Counted from the stretch's first letter, positions 15,215 through 24,013 are shown. The stretch is DNA of 34,575 nt from Candidatus Eiseniibacteriota bacterium (GCA_016223045.1 JACRPT010000118.1:1-34575); one strand, 5' to 3'. Numbers and translations are program-made. Notes: generated from the letters alone by a model not told the origin.

Positions 15215-17044
15215 ATGCGTCCCCACCGCATTGCCTCGTCCCGCCCGAGCTGTTTCCCGCGGCGCTCACTCATGCTCGCGTTCGTTCTGGTGCTGGCGCT
15301 GATGCCGGCGCTCGCCGCCGGGCAGTCTCCACCCCGACCCGCCAACCCTGGCCGCTGGACCGCCACGAAACCCTGGGGCGCCACCGCCGTGCACTTGAGC
15401 CTGCTGCGCGGCGACCTGACGCCACACCGCCGGGTGCACAGCCAGGTGCTGTGGTGGGACGAGCCGACCCCGAGCTTCCAGTGCGGGCTGTGGGCCTGGA
15501 AGCCGACCACCGACGACTGCGCCAGCTCGCTGGAGTCGAACCTGACCGCGTTGAGCGTGCCGGCACCGCCGCGGAACATCTTCTGCGGCGCCCACACTGC
15601 GCTCGCGGACGGCAACCTGTTCGTGGTCGGCGGGCACGAGAACGTCACCATCGGCACCACCCAGGCGCTGATCTTCAATCGGGCGACGCGGACCTGGGCG
15701 GTGGTGGACTCGATGAGCCAGCGACGCTACTACGCGACCGCCACCACGCTGCCGGACGGGCGGGTGCTGGCGAGTTCGGGCACGCAGTACCAGCACCTGG
15801 TGTTCTTCGGCGGCCGCACCGACGGCGACACGTTGCGCAACAGCGTGGACCGCTTCCAGCTCCTGTCGAAGGGCGCATGGGACTTGCCGGTCAATCCGCG
15901 GCAGGGCCAGGTCGGCACCTCCTGGCCGGAGAAGCGCGAGGAGCACAGTCTGGCCAGCGTGCCCCGCGGGCCGGGGTTCGTCTTCGGCGGCATGGATGCT
16001 TCGGGCAGGCCGCTGAACGACGCGTGGAGGCTGGATCGGACGGACTCCGACACCGCGCAGACCTACGCGTGGGCGAAGCTCGTGGTGAGCGGCACGGTGC
16101 CGGCGCGCAGGCTGCACGCCGCGGTGGCGCGGACCGAGATCACCTCGCATCCGGCATTCCCGCAGGTGATGTACGTCTTCGGGGGACGGGGGCAGACAGG
16201 ACCGCTGGGGGATCTTCAGAGGCTTCGATGGGAGTCGCCGTGGGGGTGGACCTGGACCGACTTGACCGACATGACCCAGGGCGCGCCCCCGGCGCCACGC
16301 TACGGCCACGCGGCGGCGTATGTGGATTCGCTGATGGTGCTCTGCGGCGGCAAGGACGCCGGCGGCCAGCTCGCCGACAGCCTGTGGGTGCTCTCGTTCC
16401 GCACCTCGCCGCCGAGCTGGATCCGCCCCACCATCATCTCGGCCACGCGGCCGAGCGCCCGCTACCTGCACGCCCTGGCCAACGATTCCGAACTGCGAAC
16501 ACGCGGCGGCAGCGAATGGGACCGCTTCTTCCTCTTCGGCGGGCGGCAGGCGCAGGAGCCCGACAGCCTGTCGAACGAGCTGTGGAACCTCTACCTCTCG
16601 CGCGACGGTCAGAGCGCTGCGTGGTTCCGCCTGAGCCCGACCGGCACCACGCCGGCGCCGCGCCGCCAGGCCACCATCGCCTACGAGAGGAACCGGGTGC
16701 TGATCTTCGGCGGCGACACCGGCGAGGCGCCGGACCCGGTGGTGTGGTCCGCCTGCCCGGACACCGAGCAGTACGTGCCGCCCTCCTGGGTCCCCCTCGC
16801 CTCCTCCAGTCTGAGCCTGCGGGGCCACACGGCCTTCTACGATGCGCGCGACCTCGTCGCGCGCGTGCCCGAGACCTACAACCCGGTGGCGAACCACTGG
16901 TCGCGGCTGGACGGGGCGCCGAAGCTGCAGGCGCTCTACCCGTTCACATTCGTGGACACGACCGGCCACCGCGTGTTCAACGCCGGACCGACGTCGAACG
17001 GATACCAGACCTACCGGCTGGACCTGGACGCGCCGGGCTGGTAG
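15215..17044 (+). CDS. Glyoxal/galactose-oxidase-like protein, N-terminal part (cut by in-frame TAG)
   Basis: Residues 1-609 of a larger protein. ATG 15215 has AGGAGG at 15204-15209 and is followed by a basic region and signal peptide (LMLAFVLVLALMPALAAG). Residues about 120-190 match the copper radical oxidase propeller: FCGAHTALADGNLFVVGGH carries the cofactor Cys (Cys124) and RRYYATATTLPDGRVL the cofactor Tyr (Tyr173). Residues about 191-545 are a second kelch propeller (repeated FGG motifs with YGHAAAYV-type strands) inserted into the oxidase. Oxidase sequence resumes at VPETYNPVANHWSRL and LYPFTFVDTTGHRVFNAG, then stops at TAG 17042-17044. The same frame continues at once with the rest of the fold, so this is half of one gene, not a natural end. 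Confidence 0.85.
   Translation: MRPHRIASSRPSCFPRRSLMLAFVLVLALMPALAAGQSPPRPANPGRWTATKPWGATAVHLSLLRGDLTPHRRVHSQVLWWDEPTPSFQCGLWAWKPTTDDCASSLESNLTALSVPAPPRNIFCGAHTALADGNLFVVGGHENVTIGTTQALIFNRATRTWAVVDSMSQRRYYATATTLPDGRVLASSGTQYQHLVFFGGRTDGDTLRNSVDRFQLLSKGAWDLPVNPRQGQVGTSWPEKREEHSLASVPRGPGFVFGGMDASGRPLNDAWRLDRTDSDTAQTYAWAKLVVSGTVPARRLHAAVARTEITSHPAFPQVMYVFGGRGQTGPLGDLQRLRWESPWGWTWTDLTDMTQGAPPAPRYGHAAAYVDSLMVLCGGKDAGGQLADSLWVLSFRTSPPSWIRPTIISATRPSARYLHALANDSELRTRGGSEWDRFFLFGGRQAQEPDSLSNELWNLYLSRDGQSAAWFRLSPTGTTPAPRRQATIAYERNRVLIFGGDTGEAPDPVVWSACPDTEQYVPPSWVPLASSSLSLRGHTAFYDARDLVARVPETYNPVANHWSRLDGAPKLQALYPFTFVDTTGHRVFNAGPTSNGYQTYRLDLDAPGW
17042..17044 (+). other. In-frame amber codon interrupting the oxidase-like gene
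   Basis: TAG follows a TGG codon and precedes CCG TAT CCG. The frame before (from 15215) and after (to 19450) is identical, and both sides are one domain. TAG is used as a normal stop elsewhere here (csp, the cyclophilin gene), so reassignment is unlikely. Either a nonsense mutation, a sequence error, or an unproven readthrough site. Confidence 0.9.
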
Positions 17045-17110
17045 CCGTATCCGGCGTCGGGCTTCGACCAGCTCGACGGCGGGGCGGCGGTCCTGTACCG
17101 GCCGGGGCGG

Positions 17111-19450
17111 GTGATGAAGTGCGGCAGCAAGTTCGTCACCCCGGCGCGCGGGCTCACGGCCTCGCTCGACCTCACGAGCGAGGGCTCTCCGTGGGTGGCC
17201 GCGGTGGACACCATGCTGGGACGCACCTTCCACAACCTCACGATGCTGCCGACCGGCGAGGTGATCGCCACCGGCGGGCGGCTCGGCGAGGGCATGACGC
17301 CGGTCAACCGGCCGGAGATCTGGGATCCCGACTACAGCGACGGCAGCGGCGCTCGCGGCTACTGGTACGGCCGCTTCGCCGCCGACACGCTGGCCCCGAG
17401 CCCGGTCGCCCGGGGGGAGCACTCGACCGCGATCGTGCTCCCCGACGGACGCGTGCTCGCGGCCGGCGGCTGCAACGAGGAGGAGCACCCGGACCCCAAC
17501 CGGATGGAGGCCAACCTCTACTGTCCGCCCTACCTGTTCAGCGATGCGGCGGCGACCGTGCCGGCGGTGCGGCCGCGGCTCTCCGGGGTGCAGGAGTTCA
17601 TCGCCTACGGGCAGGAGTTCGACCTGGCGAGCCCCGACTCGATCGCCCGTGCGGTGCTGATCCGGCCCGGCGCCACCACCCACGCCTTCAATCAGGACCA
17701 GCGCTGGGTGCCGCTGGCGCGCACCGGCGGAGCGAGCCCCTGCCTGCGCTTCCGCGCGCCGGCGAGCGCCAGCAACGCGCCGCCCGGGGACTACCTCCTG
17801 TTCGTGCTGAGCCCGCAGAACGTGCCTTCCATCGCCGAGTGGGTGCGGCTCGGCAGCACCCCGAGCAGCGACCAGGTGTGCGACGTGCTGGCGCCGCAGG
17901 TGGTCTCGCTGCAGAAGACCTGCACGCGCGGCGAGTCGGCCGATCTCCGGTGGCTCTCGCCCCACGAGGATGGCACGGCGGGCGGGGCGGTGGTCAGCTA
18001 CGAGCTGCGCTACCGGCCGGGGCAGCCGATGAACACGGTGGACGACTTCCTCGACTACGGCACGCTGGTCACCGACGAGATTACCGGGCCCGCGCCGCCG
18101 GGGCCGGGCGTCTACGACAGCGTGACGGTGACCGGGCTCGTGCCGAACACCCCGTACTACTTCCGGCTGATGTACAAGGACGACGCCGGGAGCTACCGCA
18201 ACTGGACGTTGAGCAACCAGCTCACCTTCATCACCCGCTACCAGGTGTGCGGCGGCTCGGGGCTGACGGCGGGCGGCGGCAGCGGCGGCGGCGGATTCTC
18301 GCTGCGGCAGGCCGGGGCCGAGGGCACCAGCGCCGCCGGCGGGAGCTGGGGCGCCGGCAACTCGCTCTTGACCGGGGTGACCGATCGCACCGGGAGCGAC
18401 ACCTGGCGGCTGCCCACCGGGCCGCTGGCCGTGAACGGCCACCCGGCGACACGCCTCATCGTCTCGGACGCGCACTCGATGTCGCTGGCGCGCACCCGAC
18501 TGCTCGCGGTGGACCACGCGCCGGAGCTGGAGGCGTTCGCCTCGGGCGGCTCGTTCCTGCTCGGCACGACGCAGCCGGCGGCGTCGGTCACCGGCCCGGG
18601 TGGTGCGGAGCTGACCGCTCTGCTCACGGGCGCAGGCGAGACCTATCCGGGTCAGTACGGCGACACGCTGCGGGTGCAGCTTGCCGGCCCGGACACGAGG
18701 CCCGCGCTTCTCATCGAGAGCCGGGGCCCGAACCTGGTCCAGCCACCCGACTCCTCGGGCATCCTGATCCAGATCCCCGACGCCGAGGGCTGGCGCACGC
18801 TCACCCGTCACGTCCCGCGCGAGGGCTTCGACCGCTTCGTGCTCGACTCGACCGCGCAGACGCTCAGGCTCGTGTTCCTGGGCGAGCATGAGCTCGGCTA
18901 CGTCGGGCAGGTGAGCCGCGCCGCGGCCACGCCGACTGTCAGCGCCCTGTCGCTCGCTGGCGCCACCCAGTCGCGGCTCGGCAGCATCAGCCCGCTCACC
19001 GACAGCACGGGCTTCGACCTCCAGCCCGCCGACACGCTGGTGCTGGAGTTCGAGGACCACCCCCTCGAGCCGGGGCGTGCCCGCGACTGGTTCCTGGCGG
19101 TTGAAGGAAGCACGGCGAGCCTGCGGAGCGCGGGCTCCGCCCGGCTCGCGCCGGTGCGCGAGAGCGCGCCGCGCCGCTTCGCCCTCCACCAGAACCAGCC
19201 CAATCCGTTCGCGGGGACCGCCACCATCGGCTTCGACCTGCCGGCGGCGAGCGGCGTGCGGCTCGAGGTGTTCGACCTGCACGGACGCCGGGTGCAGACG
19301 CTGGCCAGAGGGCGCTACCCGGCGGGGCACCATAGGGTGGAGTGGGACGGTCGTGCCGCCGGCGGGGAGAGACTCGAGGCGGGAATCTACTTCTACCGAC
19401 TCATCGCCGGCCCGTTCCGCGGCGAGAGGAAGTTCGTGCTCTTGCCTTGA
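17111..19450 (+). CDS. Glyoxal/galactose-oxidase-like protein, C-terminal part, with FnIII and sorting domain
   Basis: Continuation of the preceding frame; GTG 17111 and ATG 17114 are the first possible restarts, with no good ribosome-binding site. It contains the rest of the oxidase propeller (MLPTGEVIATGG, HSTAIVLPDGRVLAAGG) and the DUF1929-type domain, including the copper-ligand segment TTHAFNQDQRWVPL and GDYLLFVLSPQNVPSIAEWV. Where the family has Tyr-His-Ser it reads Glu-His-Ser (Glu103, codon 17417-17419), losing the axial Tyr. A fibronectin III domain (about 255-375), a Gly-rich linker, a beta-rich region, and a FlgD-Ig / type IX-like C-terminal domain (about 695-779, ending GIYFYRLIAGPFRGERKFVL) follow. 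Undamaged after the TAG, suggesting a recent interruption or expression of the whole. Confidence 0.82.
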   Translation: MMKCGSKFVTPARGLTASLDLTSEGSPWVAAVDTMLGRTFHNLTMLPTGEVIATGGRLGEGMTPVNRPEIWDPDYSDGSGARGYWYGRFAADTLAPSPVARGEHSTAIVLPDGRVLAAGGCNEEEHPDPNRMEANLYCPPYLFSDAAATVPAVRPRLSGVQEFIAYGQEFDLASPDSIARAVLIRPGATTHAFNQDQRWVPLARTGGASPCLRFRAPASASNAPPGDYLLFVLSPQNVPSIAEWVRLGSTPSSDQVCDVLAPQVVSLQKTCTRGESADLRWLSPHEDGTAGGAVVSYELRYRPGQPMNTVDDFLDYGTLVTDEITGPAPPGPGVYDSVTVTGLVPNTPYYFRLMYKDDAGSYRNWTLSNQLTFITRYQVCGGSGLTAGGGSGGGGFSLRQAGAEGTSAAGGSWGAGNSLLTGVTDRTGSDTWRLPTGPLAVNGHPATRLIVSDAHSMSLARTRLLAVDHAPELEAFASGGSFLLGTTQPAASVTGPGGAELTALLTGAGETYPGQYGDTLRVQLAGPDTRPALLIESRGPNLVQPPDSSGILIQIPDAEGWRTLTRHVPREGFDRFVLDSTAQTLRLVFLGEHELGYVGQVSRAAATPTVSALSLAGATQSRLGSISPLTDSTGFDLQPADTLVLEFEDHPLEPGRARDWFLAVEGSTASLRSAGSARLAPVRESAPRRFALHQNQPNPFAGTATIGFDLPAASGVRLEVFDLHGRRVQTLARGRYPAGHHRVEWDGRAAGGERLEAGIYFYRLIAGPFRGERKFVLLP

Positions 19451-19469
19451 CGCCGCGCGGGCCGCGGCG
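19451..19469. terminator. Hairpin between convergent genes
   Basis: CGCCGCG (19451-19457) and CGCGGCG (19463-19469) form a 7-bp stem with a 5-base loop directly after the oxidase stop codon; the opposing gene ends at 19474. No T-run, so terminator function is tentative. Confidence 0.4.
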
Positions 19470-19473
19470 GGGC

Positions 19474-20853
19474 TCAGCCCTGCGCGAGCCAGGCCGAGGT
19501 CGCGAGCAGGAAACGGTCGGCGTCCGAGTGGACCGACATGCCGGCGCGCTTCTCGGCGAATGGGGGGGCCGGGGGCTGGCCGCCGCTCTCCTGCCACACC
19601 GCCTCCCACAGCGTCGCCAGCCGCCGCCGCACCGGCTCGAAGGCCGCGAGCGTGCAGGTGGTGAGCACGAGCACCGTGTCCGGCGCGGGCCGGCACAGCC
19701 GGTCGGTCCCGCGCAACTGGTCCGGGAGCCGGGCGCACAGCAGGTCCAGCGCGCGGGGCCCGCCCGGAAACTCGAAGCGGTGGACGGCGAAGGAGAGGCC
19801 GTCACGCTTGTTGCGCTCGACCGCCAGGTCGAGGTCGCAGCGGAACGCCTCGGGGTCGAGCCAGCCCTGGCGGTCCTCGGGGACCAGCGGGAAGGCGGGC
19901 GCGGCCTGCGCGCGGTCGCGCTCGTCCCACGCGGAGCGCAGCTCCTCGACCGTCTTCTGCCAGGTGGTCCAGCCGGAAGCCGGATCGATGGCCGCGGCGG
20001 CGAGCACGCCGCGGCTGCGCGTGGTGCGGAACGGCCAGGCGCCCCACGCCTTGCCCACCTGGGGTCCGGTGAGGCGGGTCACCACCTGAGGGGCGTTGAG
20101 CTCGAGTGCCAGGCCGATGAGGCCGTGCAGCAGCGGATCCTCGGCGCCCACCCGCGCCACGGTCTCGACCGCGCCGGCGCGGCCGGCGCGCAGCTCGGCG
20201 CCCTGCGCGCCGGTGTCCGCCACCAGGCCGGCCAGCGCGTGCTCGAGCCCACCGCGGTCCTCGAGCGAGGGGAAGGTGTTCAGGTCGGGCGCCGGCGGCC
20301 CCGGTCGTCCGGTGGGGACCAGCGGCTGCGGCGCCGTCGGGGCGTCGGGGGCGACATCCGGCAGCGCGTGCTCGACGATGGCGGCGAGGTCCCCGCCCAG
20401 CGTGGTCTCGAGCGCGGCGGCGTGGAGCGCGAGCGGGGCCTCGACCGCGGGCGTATGCGCGTGCGCCAGGTCCGGGCCATGCGCGAACGCCTCGGGGCTC
20501 ACGCACGGCGTACCGAGCGCGAGCAGCAGGCCCTCGACCTGGGTGCGCCGCGGGCTCCGCTCGCTGACGATGGCGAGGTCGAAGATCTCGCGCGTCAGGT
20601 CGGCGAGGTCGGTGGAGACCGGCAGGTCGCAGAGCTCCGCCATGCGCAGGCCGGGGTCGCGGGCCTGCTCGCCGGACACCAGGCGCACCGAGATCTCGGG
20701 ACGCGCCAGCAGCTCCGGCAGCAGGTCGGCATCCTGCCAGTCGAAGTCGATGAGGACGATGCGGCGCGCGTGGGCGCCGGCGATGGTCTGGGCTGGTTCC
20801 ATGGGCAGAGGTCGGGGTCCGTTCCGCCCGCGCGATTGCAGGGACCATACCAT
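19474..20853 (-). CDS. Uncharacterised protein, possible GAF plus degenerate GGDEF domain
   Basis: A 459-residue protein I do not recognise as a named family. Residues about 30-130 look like an alpha/beta receiver- or NAD-type fold (RRIVLIDFDWQDADLLPELL). A Pro-rich linker (about 165-195) leads to a region (about 200-310) resembling a GAF sensor. The C-terminal part (CDLDLAVERNKRDGLSFAVH, then LPDQLRGTDRLCRPAPDTVLVL) follows the layout of a GGDEF domain but lacks the GGDEF motif, so it cannot be a normal diguanylate cyclase. No membrane segment. ATG 20853 has GGGAG five bases upstream; ATG 20802 is a shorter alternative favoured by codon use. It follows the PpiD-like gene on the same strand after a large hairpin. 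A cytoplasmic regulatory role is only inference. Confidence 0.7.
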   Translation of the reverse strand: MVWSLQSRGRNGPRPLPMEPAQTIAGAHARRIVLIDFDWQDADLLPELLARPEISVRLVSGEQARDPGLRMAELCDLPVSTDLADLTREIFDLAIVSERSPRRTQVEGLLLALGTPCVSPEAFAHGPDLAHAHTPAVEAPLALHAAALETTLGGDLAAIVEHALPDVAPDAPTAPQPLVPTGRPGPPAPDLNTFPSLEDRGGLEHALAGLVADTGAQGAELRAGRAGAVETVARVGAEDPLLHGLIGLALELNAPQVVTRLTGPQVGKAWGAWPFRTTRSRGVLAAAAIDPASGWTTWQKTVEELRSAWDERDRAQAAPAFPLVPEDRQGWLDPEAFRCDLDLAVERNKRDGLSFAVHRFEFPGGPRALDLLCARLPDQLRGTDRLCRPAPDTVLVLTTCTLAAFEPVRRRLATLWEAVWQESGGQPPAPPFAEKRAGMSVHSDADRFLLATSAWLAQG

Positions 20854-20904
20854 CGCTGCTCCCTGCCGCCGCCGCGCGGCGGGCGCACGTTCCCGACCGC
20901 GACA

Positions 20905-20952
20905 CGCAACCCCGCCGTGCCTTCCGCACGAAGCGCTCCCGGCGGGGTTGCG
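20905..20952. repeat. 13-bp perfect inverted repeat (possible terminator)
   Basis: CGCAACCCCGCCG (20905-20917) pairs with CGGCGGGGTTGCG (20940-20952); the 22-base loop itself holds a small CTTC/GAAG stem. It lies just downstream of the PpiD-like stop (20966) in its direction of transcription. No U-tract follows, so Rho-independent termination would be inefficient. Confidence 0.55.
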
Positions 20953-20965
20953 AAATGACAGCCCG

Positions 20966-23941
20966 CTACGGCCTCGCCGGGGCCGGCGTCGGCAGCAGGA
21001 CCTCGCGCAGCCGGGCGTCGAGGATGCGGACCGGGTAGCGCTGCTTGAGGCGCTCGAAGGCGGTCAGCATGCCGCGCTCGATCCCGGCGCGGCGCTCGCT
21101 CTCGATCAGCGCCGCCAGCTGCACCGGATCCGGGCTCCGCCTCTCGACCAGCCGCACCCGGGCCGCCCCGGTCGGGCCGGCGACCCAGCCGCTGGTCTGG
21201 CCCGGCTCGAGCGCCGCGGCGCCCCCGGCACCGAACGCCAGCGAGTCGATTTGCCCGGCGGCCCCGAAGCCGGGCAGGCCCTGGCCCGGCGCGGCGTCGG
21301 CCAGGTGTTCGATCCCGCCCCACAGCCCGCCCAGGCTGTCGAGCGACCAGCCGGCGGCGAGCATGGAGTCGAGCTCCGCGCACTTGGCGTCGAGCACCCG
21401 CTGGCCGGCGCCCGCGCGGTAGCGCGCGATCGCCTGGTCGCGGGCCTGCTCCCAGGTCGGCGCACGGGGAGGCGTGATGCTGTCCACCCAGGTGACGACC
21501 CAGCCCTGACCGCGCAGCTTGAAGGTGCCGGGGTAGAACTGGCCGGGCTTGATGGTCTCGAGCTTGCGGTAGAAGTCCTGCAGCTCGGCCCGTTGCTCCC
21601 GCTGGCCGATCGCGTGGGTGTACGAGAACACCTCGAGGCCGAGCTGCCGCGCCGTCGCGCGCGCCAGGGCGGGGGTCTTGAGCCGGCGGTAGAGGCTGTC
21701 GGCGCGGTGCTTCGCCAGCGTGTCGGCCTTCTCGAAGGCGGCGTCCACCGCGACGTTCGAGTACATCTGGACCAGCGGCTGCGCCACTGCGGGCAGGTAG
21801 TCCGTGACCTTGATGATGTGGTAGCCGACCTCGGTCTTGACCAGGCTGCTGACGTCGCCCGCGCGCATCGCGAAGGCCGCCTTCTCGAACTCCGGCAGCA
21901 TCGAGCCGCGCCCGAAGGGACCGAGGTCGCCGCCCTTGTCGCGAGTGGCCTCGTCGTCGGTGTACCTGCGGGCCAGCTCCGCGAACTCCTCCCCCGCCCG
22001 CACGCGTTCGAGCACGCTGTCGGCCCGGGCGCGGGCCGCGCGGTCGGCGGCCGGACTGGAGTCCTTCGGGCTGATGAGGATGTGGCGCGCCGACACCAGC
22101 TCGGGCGCCGAGTAGCGCTCCATGTGCTCGCGGTGCTGCTTCTCGACCTCGGCGCGGGTGAGCGGCACGCTGAGGAGCTCCTGCGGGGTGATGAAGAAGC
22201 GCGAGAAGTGGATCACGTCGCCGACCGCGAACGCCTCCGGCGAGCGCTCGAAGAGCTGGCGCGCGCCCGCCTCGTCCTCGGTCGCGCGTAGCGCAATGCG
22301 GCGCTCGGCCAGCCGGGCGCGCGCCAGCTCGAACGAGGGCACGAAGTCCTCGACCTTCCGGGTGACGTGGAACACGACGTAGCCGGCGCCCGAGCGGGCG
22401 ATCCCGACGCCGAGCGCGCCCCGGCGCGCGGCGAGCGAGTCGGCCACCAGGCGCGCCACCGCGCCGGTGTCGAGCGGCGCGCCCGGGGGCAGCGGTCCGG
22501 CTTCGCGCACCTGCGCCCTGCGCTCGAGCGCCGGGTCGCGGCGGCCGTGGCTCCAGGCGTCCTGGAGCTGCCCGGCGACGGCGCGCGCGAGGTCGCCGCG
22601 GCGATCGTGCAGCCAGCGCGCCCGCACCTCGTCGCGGACCTCCTCGAACGGACGTGCGACCACGCCCCCCGCGGCGCTGCTGAAGGTCGAGTAGTCGGCG
22701 AGGTGGCCGCGATAGTAGCGGTCGAGGTCGGCGGCCGTCGGCTCTCCGGGCGCCACGGTGCCGGTGTCCAGCGCGGCCCAGCGCAGCTGGTACGCCGTGG
22801 TCTTCAGGCTGTCGCGCAGCGCCGCGTAGAGCGCGCGCAACTCCCGTTCCTCGAAGTGCTGGCGGCGGTCGCCGCGCAGCTTGCCGCGCACTTCGCGGGC
22901 GACCTCCGCGAGCGGCGCGGTGCGTTCGGGCTTCGCCTCCACCACCCGCACCAGCAGCCAGCCCGACTTGGCCGGCAGTGCTTCGGGGAACACGGTGCCG
23001 GGCCGGGTGGCGAACAGCGCCCGGTCCTGCGCCTCGCTGGCGCGCCAGTAGCCCGGGAAGTTGTCGGCCATCACCACCACGGGCGCGCGCGGACCACCGA
23101 ACGGCGCGGCGGCCTGCTCGAAGGAGGCGCCGCCCCGGATCGCGGCGAGCGCGCTGTCGGCGCGCTGCTTCATGCGCTCGCGCCAGGCCTGTGCCGCCGC
23201 GGGGACCGCGGCCTCGGAGTCGGAGAGCGCGGGCTGGTCCACGTACACCACCGAGACCGTGAGGCGCGCCGGGCGGTGGAACTCGTCGGCGTGGGCGCGG
23301 TAGTAGTCGAGCACCTCGCTCTCGCGCGGCTCGGGGTTGGCGCCGTTGAATTCGGGGCGCCGCAGCACCAGGTAGTCGAGCGCGGCGCGGCCGAGCCCCC
23401 GCGCGGCACGGGCGCGCAGCTCGGCGTCCGGCGGGCGGTTCTCGGCCTGGAGTTGGTCGTTGAGCTTCCGCGCGCCCAGGCTCGCGCGCATCTGCTGGAT
23501 GGCGTCGGCGAACACCGCGGGGTTCGCGGCGCGGACGGCGACGAACTTCGCCTGGTCGAACCGGCCGTTCTGCTGGAAGAACGGGTCCTTCTTGAGCTGT
23601 TCCTCGGCTTCCTGCTCGGTGCCCGCGAGACCGCGGCGCTTCGCTTCGAGGATGAGCAGGTCGCGGCGGATCAGGCTCTCCAGCATCTGGCGCTTCACCA
23701 TCGGCTGCAGCTCCGCCGGGACCTCGGAGCCGGACCGCGCCCGGTATTCGGCGAGGCCCTGCTGGACGCGCTGGTCGAACTCCTGGCGCAGGATGCTCAG
23801 CGGCCCCACGGTGGCGATCGCGTCGGGCTTCGCCGCCGCGACCGGCGCCGCCGCCCGCGGCGCCACCTGGGCCCAGGAACCCCAGGCGGCCGTCACCAGC
23901 AGCGACGCCGCCACCCCGCTCCTCAACGTCAGACGTGCCAT
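20966..23941 (-). CDS. Large PpiD/SurA-like peptidyl-prolyl isomerase (parvulin)
   Basis: A 991-residue envelope foldase. It has an N-terminal signal or anchor (MARLTLRSGVAASLLVTAAW, then an Ala/Pro linker), a SurA/PpiD chaperone domain (about 40-200: LSILRQEFDQRV, then VKRQMLESLIRRDLLILEAK), and one clear parvulin domain at about 615-712 (SARHILISPKDSS, then GDLGPFGRGSMLPEFEKAAF and TEVGYHIIKVTDY). The stretch 200-600 looks like a second degenerate parvulin/chaperone unit, and about 280 residues follow the parvulin domain, making it longer than E. coli PpiD (623). It would act on folding of exported proteins in the periplasm. The start ATG 23939-23941 has GGGAG about eight bases upstream. 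It is divergent from pgeF with about 70 bases between. Confidence 0.9.
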   Translation of the reverse strand: MARLTLRSGVAASLLVTAAWGSWAQVAPRAAAPVAAAKPDAIATVGPLSILRQEFDQRVQQGLAEYRARSGSEVPAELQPMVKRQMLESLIRRDLLILEAKRRGLAGTEQEAEEQLKKDPFFQQNGRFDQAKFVAVRAANPAVFADAIQQMRASLGARKLNDQLQAENRPPDAELRARAARGLGRAALDYLVLRRPEFNGANPEPRESEVLDYYRAHADEFHRPARLTVSVVYVDQPALSDSEAAVPAAAQAWRERMKQRADSALAAIRGGASFEQAAAPFGGPRAPVVVMADNFPGYWRASEAQDRALFATRPGTVFPEALPAKSGWLLVRVVEAKPERTAPLAEVAREVRGKLRGDRRQHFEERELRALYAALRDSLKTTAYQLRWAALDTGTVAPGEPTAADLDRYYRGHLADYSTFSSAAGGVVARPFEEVRDEVRARWLHDRRGDLARAVAGQLQDAWSHGRRDPALERRAQVREAGPLPPGAPLDTGAVARLVADSLAARRGALGVGIARSGAGYVVFHVTRKVEDFVPSFELARARLAERRIALRATEDEAGARQLFERSPEAFAVGDVIHFSRFFITPQELLSVPLTRAEVEKQHREHMERYSAPELVSARHILISPKDSSPAADRAARARADSVLERVRAGEEFAELARRYTDDEATRDKGGDLGPFGRGSMLPEFEKAAFAMRAGDVSSLVKTEVGYHIIKVTDYLPAVAQPLVQMYSNVAVDAAFEKADTLAKHRADSLYRRLKTPALARATARQLGLEVFSYTHAIGQREQRAELQDFYRKLETIKPGQFYPGTFKLRGQGWVVTWVDSITPPRAPTWEQARDQAIARYRAGAGQRVLDAKCAELDSMLAAGWSLDSLGGLWGGIEHLADAAPGQGLPGFGAAGQIDSLAFGAGGAAALEPGQTSGWVAGPTGAARVRLVERRSPDPVQLAALIESERRAGIERGMLTAFERLKQRYPVRILDARLREVLLPTPAPARP

Positions 23942-23970
23942 CCCGTGCTCTCCCGTCGCGACGGTCCGGC

Positions 23971-24000
23971 TTGACGCTGCCGCGCGACATTCACTAGCGT
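23971..24000 (+). promoter_or_regulatory. Promoter of pgeF, giving a near-leaderless mRNA
   Basis: TTGACG (23971-23976), 18-bp spacer, TAGCGT (23995-24000). The predicted start near 24007 is about seven bases before ATG 24014, leaving no room for a Shine-Dalgarno. It also argues against GTG 23999 as the start, since that lies in the -10 element. Confidence 0.55.
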
Positions 24001-24013
24001 GCGACCACTCGCC

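Noticed and set aside
17042-17044. Pyrrolysine or other recoding of TAG
   Set aside because: TAG ends csp and the cyclophilin gene normally, no downstream recoding structure is evident, and the residue lies in an ordinary propeller loop. A nonsense change or sequence error is simpler.
15266-19738. A 1,490-codon leftward open frame covering the oxidase-like gene
   Set aside because: It is antisense to a gene with recognisable domains, signal peptide and ribosome-binding site; its product is an Arg/Gln/Val/Leu-rich shadow with no motif. Long antisense frames are expected in such G/C-biased codons.
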